Shown here: positions 32,382-37,365 of the stretch, piece after piece
Layout: the number at the start of each line of letters is the position of its first letter
How positions within the stretch are numbered: the first letter of the stretch is position 1
Assembly (NCBI GenBank): GCA_018063245.1
Contig: JAGPBS010000019.1
Span: 1 to 37,365, forward strand
Length of the DNA: 37,365 nt
Direction: 5' to 3'
Source: Alphaproteobacteria bacterium
GTDB lineage: Bacteria; Pseudomonadota; Alphaproteobacteria; JAGPBS01
Position numbers and translations under genes: made by a program
Notes under the pieces: generated by a model
The model's database searches: none
What the model was told of the DNA's origin: nothing
Seen by the model: the letters and a program-made list of their open reading frames with translations, nothing else

Positions 32382-33191
32382 ATGTTCACACTCATTCTAG
32401 AAAGCAAGCAACGTATCTTCGCCATGGTGCTGCGTTATTTCTACCTGATTCGCACCTCATGGCTTCGGATCATTGAAATTGCTTATTTCCCAGTGTTGCA
32501 GGTTTTACTTTGGGGTTTTATCAGCACCTATCTACGCGATCAAACAAATTTGCATTTCTCGATCATGGGCGCTCTCATCTCTGCTGTTCTACTTTTCGAA
32601 ATTCTTGTGCGTGGTCAGGTAGGGCTCTCCCTATCCTTTCTAGAAGAAATATGGTCCAGAAATATAGGTAATCTGCTCATCACGCCGCTTAAAAACTGGG
32701 AGTGGGTTTCGTCCTTGATTCTCATCAGCCTTATGCGCACTTTCATCGCCTTTACGCCGGCTGCCCTTTTAGCTGCTTTGTTCTATCATTTCAATATTTT
32801 CACCCTTGGCTTGCCGCTGATGACTTTCTTTTTGAACATGTTCATTTTAGGCTGGACCATTGGTTTTCTGGTGAATACGCTTATTCTGCGTTTTGGACAA
32901 GGGGTTCAATCTTTAGCCTGGACATTGGTTTTCTTCATTGCGCCTTTAAGCGCTGTCTATTACCCTGTTTCTGTTCTGCCAGAATCGCTGCAAACTGTCT
33001 CATACCTTTTACCAACAACCTATGTGTTTGAAGGCATGAGACAGGTCATTACAGATGGCACTTTCAATACGGACTATTTCATCAAAGCCATTCTGCTCAA
33101 CCTGATTTACTTTGGATTGAGCATCATTCTATTTTTCCGTGTTATCAAACAAGCCAAAGAAAGAGGGATGTTGTTGCAAATGGGAGAGTGA
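32382..33191 (+). CDS. ABC-2 type transporter permease
   Basis: 269 residues with about six membrane helices. ABC-2 permeases export polysaccharides, drugs or lipids using a separate ATPase. Features seen are the cytoplasmic start LRYFYLIRTSWLRIIEIAYF, the loop EEIWSRNIGNLLITPLKNWE between helices 2 and 3, and the ending VSVLPESLQTVSYLLPTTYV before EGMRQ, all characteristic of the NodJ/DrrB-like group. AAAGGAC precedes the ATG. No ATPase gene is adjacent, so the partner must be elsewhere. The substrate cannot be told from sequence. Confidence 0.88.
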   Translation: MFTLILESKQRIFAMVLRYFYLIRTSWLRIIEIAYFPVLQVLLWGFISTYLRDQTNLHFSIMGALISAVLLFEILVRGQVGLSLSFLEEIWSRNIGNLLITPLKNWEWVSSLILISLMRTFIAFTPAALLAALFYHFNIFTLGLPLMTFFLNMFILGWTIGFLVNTLILRFGQGVQSLAWTLVFFIAPLSAVYYPVSVLPESLQTVSYLLPTTYVFEGMRQVITDGTFNTDYFIKAILLNLIYFGLSIILFFRVIKQAKERGMLLQMGE

Positions 33192-33192
33192 G

Positions 33193-36054
33193 TTAAAATG
33201 GAAGTTGGCCCTCATTTTCTCTTTCCTCATTTTGACGCACAGTAAGAGTTGGGATGATTCGATTCAACCTTTCTATCTGATGATACACATAATTCACTTT
33301 TTCTTCTGATTGACTGGTCACAAAAAGATCTTTGAGATTTCTCATTAAGGCAAGCAGCTCCTCATCTGGCACATCATCCATAAAGTCAGAAAGGCAAAAA
33401 TCTTCTAACCCTAAAGTTTTCAATGAAGATCCTGCTCTCAATAGCCTTTTGAGATCATCCACTGTCAAACCTGTATGACCAACAAACAATTCTTCGGTTT
33501 TTGCAAAGAGAGTCGAAGCTTTTTCATTTGATATTTGAGAAAGAATTTTTGCAAAAGCTGTACAGCCTTCAAGGTCCAAAAGTTGAGGCGATTGAACTGA
33601 ATTTAATAATCTCCAAAGCGAAACTGCTGGCATCGCTGTGTGTGATAGATCCAAATCTCTTATTTGACCAAAAATCCGTCTCAATTCTGCATCAGAGAAT
33701 TTAGCGATTGCTGACGATACCGACTCACAACGACGAGCTTTAAATATCATAAGCTCTGAGACTGCCTTCAACAAACGCCGAAGAGCGCGCGGTAAAATGT
33801 TGCTATCTGTCAGTATAAGATCTTCAAGCTCAGCGCCAAAGCGATTCAATTCTTCATCTGTGAGCTTATCAATTGCACCTGAAAGAGTAATACATCCTTT
33901 CGCATCTAAAGATATTAAAGACGATACGGCCTTCAATACTCTTTTCAAAGCGCTCACCGTAATGGGTTGGCCATAAAGACTCACGCTCGCCAGATGCGCA
34001 AAGGCTTTTGAGAGCTCTTCATCTCGTAAATTATCAATAACCGATGATATATTTTCAAAGCTTACAGCCTGCAAGGCCGTCAATGATCTGGTCTCTTTCA
34101 GAAATCTATAATTGACGACGTCTTCTGCAGGCTTACCAAACATTTGATTGGCCGGCAATTCCATTTGAGATTCAATTAACAGGCGGAATCGCTCATCAGA
34201 AAGACTCTTTAAAGCATTACCCAGATGAGGTTGATGAATGACATCACTGTAGCGTATATAAGGATTTACTCTCAAAATTCTTGCCAATGATTGTGCAGAG
34301 AAGTCTTTATTAAAAGGAGGGAAATTCCTCCATCGACCCAGAGTTTGCTCGAGTTCAGCATCCGATAATGACTCAATAATTTCCTCAACCTTCTCGAAAT
34401 GCTCATTGATAAACATCTTAAGAGAAGCACAGGCCTTTATCAAACGAACCATCTGAGGCACTGATAAATCAAGCGGATAGATATTGAGTGATGACAGATG
34501 TCCAAAACACAGAAGCAACTGCTCATCTGTTGATTCTTCAATTAATTGAGAGAGCATGGTCGATTCATCTGAATCTGTACAATCCAAGCTATTCAATGAT
34601 CTTGAAAAGGGCATAAACCTTGCAAAAGCCTGATGACTAAGGGCACTTTCTCTGAAACTCAAACTCAATAGCGCTGAAAAGAAACTATCTAACTCTCTTT
34701 CTGAAAGACTCATAACTAGCCCTGAAAAAGCGTTACACTTATTTAAAATCAGCTCTCTCAGGGAAGATGATGCTCTCAAAATACGAGCTAAAGGTTCGTG
34801 ATCCTCTTCTGCATAATCCAACTCAAGAAAACGAACAGACCCAAAAATCCGCCTCAAATCATCCTCGCTCAAATCATCAATCAATTCTGCAAAAGAGAAA
34901 TCATTTGAAACAGATTTTATGGAGAGTTCTTTCAAGTGACTTATCACCTTAAAAATCCGGTGCATCTGACCATGAAATAAGCCTGATCCTGCAAATCTCA
35001 TTTCTTTAACAGATCTAAAAAGTCTGTGAATATCTTGATCTGACAAAGAATCAAACACCCCAAAAAACACAAAACGATCAGCTGGGTTATCATAAAAATC
35101 TTCCACCCGAATAGTTGTTAAAGAAGATAAAACACTCATCACTCTTTTTAATTGAACTGCATCAATATGGCTGTCGCTCAACTGAAAGTATTTAACAGCC
35201 GAAAAAGTCTTTAAAAGTTCCTCATCCGTTAAAGAAGCGAGCAAAGCTGAAACATGAGCATATGAGAATATATTACATGACTCAAAAGAGGAGCCTAATC
35301 GTAGCATTCTTGCAAACAAGTCTAATTCTTTCTCTCTATTACCCTCAGACTCTGTAAATAAAGAAAAATGCTTCACCGATGATAAAACCCGGCTCAAGTC
35401 CTGATCTGACATACGGCTAAGTACATCTACAGATCGTTCATCGTTCGATAGAGTTAAACTTTCTAAAGATTGAGGTGTCTTCAAAAAAATTTCCAGAGAT
35501 TCAGGCCCTAACACACTATTAAAACTAAGATCTAACTCCTTAATTCCCCCAAGAAGCCCGGGGCGATCTTCTTCTCTTAAATTCTGGAATAAATCCATCT
35601 TTCTTGATGGCGGAGGAGAAAAAAGATCAAGAACTGATGTAATGCGCAAACGACTCAGAGGAACATCTGTGAGCTGATTACGCTCCGCCATAAGCGCCAT
35701 GAAATGGGGTAGCCTTACATGATTTTGATCTAGCAAAAAAGCATTAAAATATTGAAGCAGAACTGATCTTTTCAAAAGATCAAGGCTATATTTATAGGCA
35801 AGAAAAAAACTAGCATTCTTTGCAAAAAACTCACAAAACCCTTTATCCGTGCTTATTTTTTTACTAACCTGACGCAAACAAATAATAACATCGACAGTAC
35901 ACATTGAAAGCGAAGCACCTATACGATTGAGAAGTCGTCCTTCATTTGAAATAGCAGCAGTGCACAAAAAGTCAACAAAAGGAGCTACAGGCTCGTAAGG
36001 CTTGTCAATTGGGCTCTCATACTTTGTAAGTGATAGATCAAGATGGTGTGTCAT
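33193..36054 (-). CDS. Giant LRR protein of ~14 tandem 55-residue units
   Basis: 953 residues, no signal peptide or membrane segment. From about residue 155 to 925 the same unit recurs about fourteen times. It begins LSDEELRRIF, passes xxLxDLxL, then LxRLLKAxSSLxxLxLxxC, and closes xxFSxxIxx. Four consecutive late units measure 54-55 residues. Each unit looks like two LRRs joined by a helix (the SDEEL segment). Residues ~47-72 (ASLSMCTVDVIICLRQVSKK) resemble the second half of an F-box, as in the 675-residue LRR protein. AAGGAA precedes the ATG. It lies 41 bases after parE on the same strand; a candidate promoter (TTGACT, 18 bases, TATTTT) overlaps the parE end. Likely protein-binding; a host target is inference. 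Confidence 0.85.
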   Translation of the reverse strand: MTHHLDLSLTKYESPIDKPYEPVAPFVDFLCTAAISNEGRLLNRIGASLSMCTVDVIICLRQVSKKISTDKGFCEFFAKNASFFLAYKYSLDLLKRSVLLQYFNAFLLDQNHVRLPHFMALMAERNQLTDVPLSRLRITSVLDLFSPPPSRKMDLFQNLREEDRPGLLGGIKELDLSFNSVLGPESLEIFLKTPQSLESLTLSNDERSVDVLSRMSDQDLSRVLSSVKHFSLFTESEGNREKELDLFARMLRLGSSFESCNIFSYAHVSALLASLTDEELLKTFSAVKYFQLSDSHIDAVQLKRVMSVLSSLTTIRVEDFYDNPADRFVFFGVFDSLSDQDIHRLFRSVKEMRFAGSGLFHGQMHRIFKVISHLKELSIKSVSNDFSFAELIDDLSEDDLRRIFGSVRFLELDYAEEDHEPLARILRASSSLRELILNKCNAFSGLVMSLSERELDSFFSALLSLSFRESALSHQAFARFMPFSRSLNSLDCTDSDESTMLSQLIEESTDEQLLLCFGHLSSLNIYPLDLSVPQMVRLIKACASLKMFINEHFEKVEEIIESLSDAELEQTLGRWRNFPPFNKDFSAQSLARILRVNPYIRYSDVIHQPHLGNALKSLSDERFRLLIESQMELPANQMFGKPAEDVVNYRFLKETRSLTALQAVSFENISSVIDNLRDEELSKAFAHLASVSLYGQPITVSALKRVLKAVSSLISLDAKGCITLSGAIDKLTDEELNRFGAELEDLILTDSNILPRALRRLLKAVSELMIFKARRCESVSSAIAKFSDAELRRIFGQIRDLDLSHTAMPAVSLWRLLNSVQSPQLLDLEGCTAFAKILSQISNEKASTLFAKTEELFVGHTGLTVDDLKRLLRAGSSLKTLGLEDFCLSDFMDDVPDEELLALMRNLKDLFVTSQSEEKVNYVYHQIERLNRIIPTLTVRQNEERENEGQLPF

Positions 36055-36095
36055 TTTTTATTCCTTATTTAATATGTAATCAAAAATACACCACC

Positions 36096-37365
36096 TCAAA
36101 CATCTAAGTCAATTTCAAATGATGCATTCTCTTGGATGAATTCATAGCGTTTTTGTGGATTTTTACCCATTAAATTCTCAACAAATTCTGACAAAGTAAT
36201 CGTTTTTTCTTCTTCACTCAGGTGAATATTTTCATTATCACCCGATGCTTTTGCTTCAAGAACCACTTTCAAGAGAACACGATTTGCTGGATCCATCGTT
36301 GTTTCTTTGAGCTGCTTTGGCTGCATCTCACCCAGACCTTTAAATCGGCTAATATCAACCTTTTTAATGCCGGCAAATTCTGTTGCCAATAAATGATTTT
36401 TTTCATTATCATCATGAGCATAAAAACTTTTTTTATTGTGACTCAAGCGGTAAAGCGGGGGCTGAGCTAAAAACAAATGGCCAGCCTCAATTAATTTTGG
36501 CATTTGCTGATAGAAAAAGGTCATCAAAAGCGAGGCAATATGAGCGCCATCGACGTCAGCATCTGTCATGATGATAATTTTTTCGTATCTTAATTTTGAC
36601 AGATCAAAATCCTTGCCGATGCCGCACCCTAACGCTAAGACCAAATCACTCAGCTCTTGATTGGCTCGCATTTTATCTTGCGTTGCATTGGCAACGTTTA
36701 AAATCTTACCGCGCAATGGCAAAATGGCCTGAATCTCTCTATTACGACCTTGTTTTGCTGATCCCCCAGCAGAATCACCCTCAACCAAAAACAACTCTGT
36801 GCCTTTTGGCTCATTCCGAGAACAATCCGATAATTTACCTGGCAAACGCAAACGACGCGTTGCAGTTTTGCGTGTTTGCTCTTTATCTTGCTTGCGCTTA
36901 CGTCTTTCCTCGGCCCGATCAAAAATGGTATTAAACAGAGTCTCTGCATAGCCTGGATCAAGGGAAAGCCAATGGTCAAACCGATCCTTCAAAGCTTGCT
37001 CAACCAATCGCGCCGCTTCAGGGTTCGTCAATTTTTCCTTCGTTTGGCCCTGAAATTGAGGGGATGGAATATAAATCGACAATAAAATAAATGAGGCTTC
37101 CAAAACATCATCAGGCGTAATTTGCGATGCTTTTTTCTGGCCGATCAATTCTCCGTATGATCTGATACTGCGTGTTAAAGCCATCCTCAGACCATTTTCG
37201 TGCGTACCACCTTGAGGCGTTGGAATCGTGTTACAATAAGTGGACAGATAACTGTTCACTTCTTCCTCTGGCCAAGCAACCGCCCATTCAAGCTTGCCTT
37301 GTTGATCAGAAAAATCAACAGTACCTGCAAAAATTTTAAGACCAGGCGTTAGACAATTTTCTTTT
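36096..37365 (-). CDS. parE: DNA topoisomerase IV subunit B (ParE), 5' end outside window
   Basis: At least 422 residues; the frame stays open to the window edge (upstream of the GTG at 37259 it reads LTPGLKIFAGTVDFSDQQGK). ParE supplies ATP-driven strand passage for decatenating daughter chromosomes. Seen are the transducer segment IPTPQGGTHENGLR and the TOPRIM motifs LFLVEGDSAGGSAKQGRNRE, QAILPLRGKILNVANAT and IIIMTDADVDGAHIASLLMT. The C-terminal DISRFKGLGEMQPKQLKETT is also present. The YRLSHNKKSFYAHDD segment and the ending IQENASFEIDLDV fit ParE of alphaproteobacteria rather than GyrB. The ATPase domain is beyond the window. Confidence 0.94.
   Translation of the reverse strand, partial: KENCLTPGLKIFAGTVDFSDQQGKLEWAVAWPEEEVNSYLSTYCNTIPTPQGGTHENGLRMALTRSIRSYGELIGQKKASQITPDDVLEASFILLSIYIPSPQFQGQTKEKLTNPEAARLVEQALKDRFDHWLSLDPGYAETLFNTIFDRAEERRKRKQDKEQTRKTATRRLRLPGKLSDCSRNEPKGTELFLVEGDSAGGSAKQGRNREIQAILPLRGKILNVANATQDKMRANQELSDLVLALGCGIGKDFDLSKLRYEKIIIMTDADVDGAHIASLLMTFFYQQMPKLIEAGHLFLAQPPLYRLSHNKKSFYAHDDNEKNHLLATEFAGIKKVDISRFKGLGEMQPKQLKETTMDPANRVLLKVVLEAKASGDNENIHLSEEEKTITLSEFVENLMGKNPQKRYEFIQENASFEIDLDV

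Noticed and set aside
36096-37365. DNA gyrase subunit B
   Set aside because: The TOPRIM region and short C-terminus match ParE better, including the IQENASFEIDLDV ending.
1-37365. CRISPR array, tRNA, rRNA or insertion sequence
   Set aside because: I looked for direct-repeat arrays, tRNA-like arms and transposase motifs and saw none; the only multi-copy DNA is the small palindromic family and the duplicated terminator.

Overview
The window is an AT-rich stretch (about 40% G+C by eye) of a bacterial chromosome, most likely an alphaproteobacterium living inside eukaryotic cells. EF-Tu and ParE read as alphaproteobacterial, and the frr-uppS-cdsA-dxr-rseP-bamA-skp run is the classic envelope cluster. 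Between these conserved blocks lie large genes with eukaryote-like modules: LRR, F-box-like, Sel1/TPR, polyproline, WH2 and a possible SH3 ligand. This resembles amoeba- or ciliate-associated Holosporales-type symbionts. The placement is inference; no rRNA is present to test it.

Layout. 1-449: 3' end of tuf, then an interspersed repeat and a terminator. 666-2522: a three-module Sel1/TPR-like protein gene with its own consensus promoter, set between two near-identical terminators. 2683-7176: flagellar filament cluster on the minus strand (flagellin, FlaG-like, FliD, FliS), with a textbook sigma-54 promoter and a pair of enhancer-like palindromes upstream of flagellin. 7527-9554: F-box-like/LRR protein. 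9555-9817: repeats only. 9818-17583: skp, bamA, rseP, dxr, cdsA, uppS and frr on the minus strand.

17682-28577: accessory island where pyrH/tsf/rpsB would normally sit next to frr. It holds two small unknown proteins, a protein ending in a complete WASP-type WH2-central-acidic module with polyproline tracts (candidate Arp2/3 activator), an unknown 333-residue protein, two tandem paralogous Sel1 proteins with matching promoters, and a 470-residue protein ending in an SH3-ligand motif. 28723-32131: epmA facing away from efp, followed by a SuhB-family protein with a degraded active site and mazG. 32382-33191: an ABC-2 permease without an ATPase. 33193-36054: an LRR protein made of about fourteen 55-residue units. 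36096-37365: parE, cut by the window edge.

The most interesting material is the set of candidate host-directed proteins: an actin-nucleation mimic, F-box/LRR proteins, Sel1 scaffolds and an SH3-ligand protein, interspersed with housekeeping genes. No secretion system, CRISPR array, tRNA, rRNA or insertion sequence was seen.
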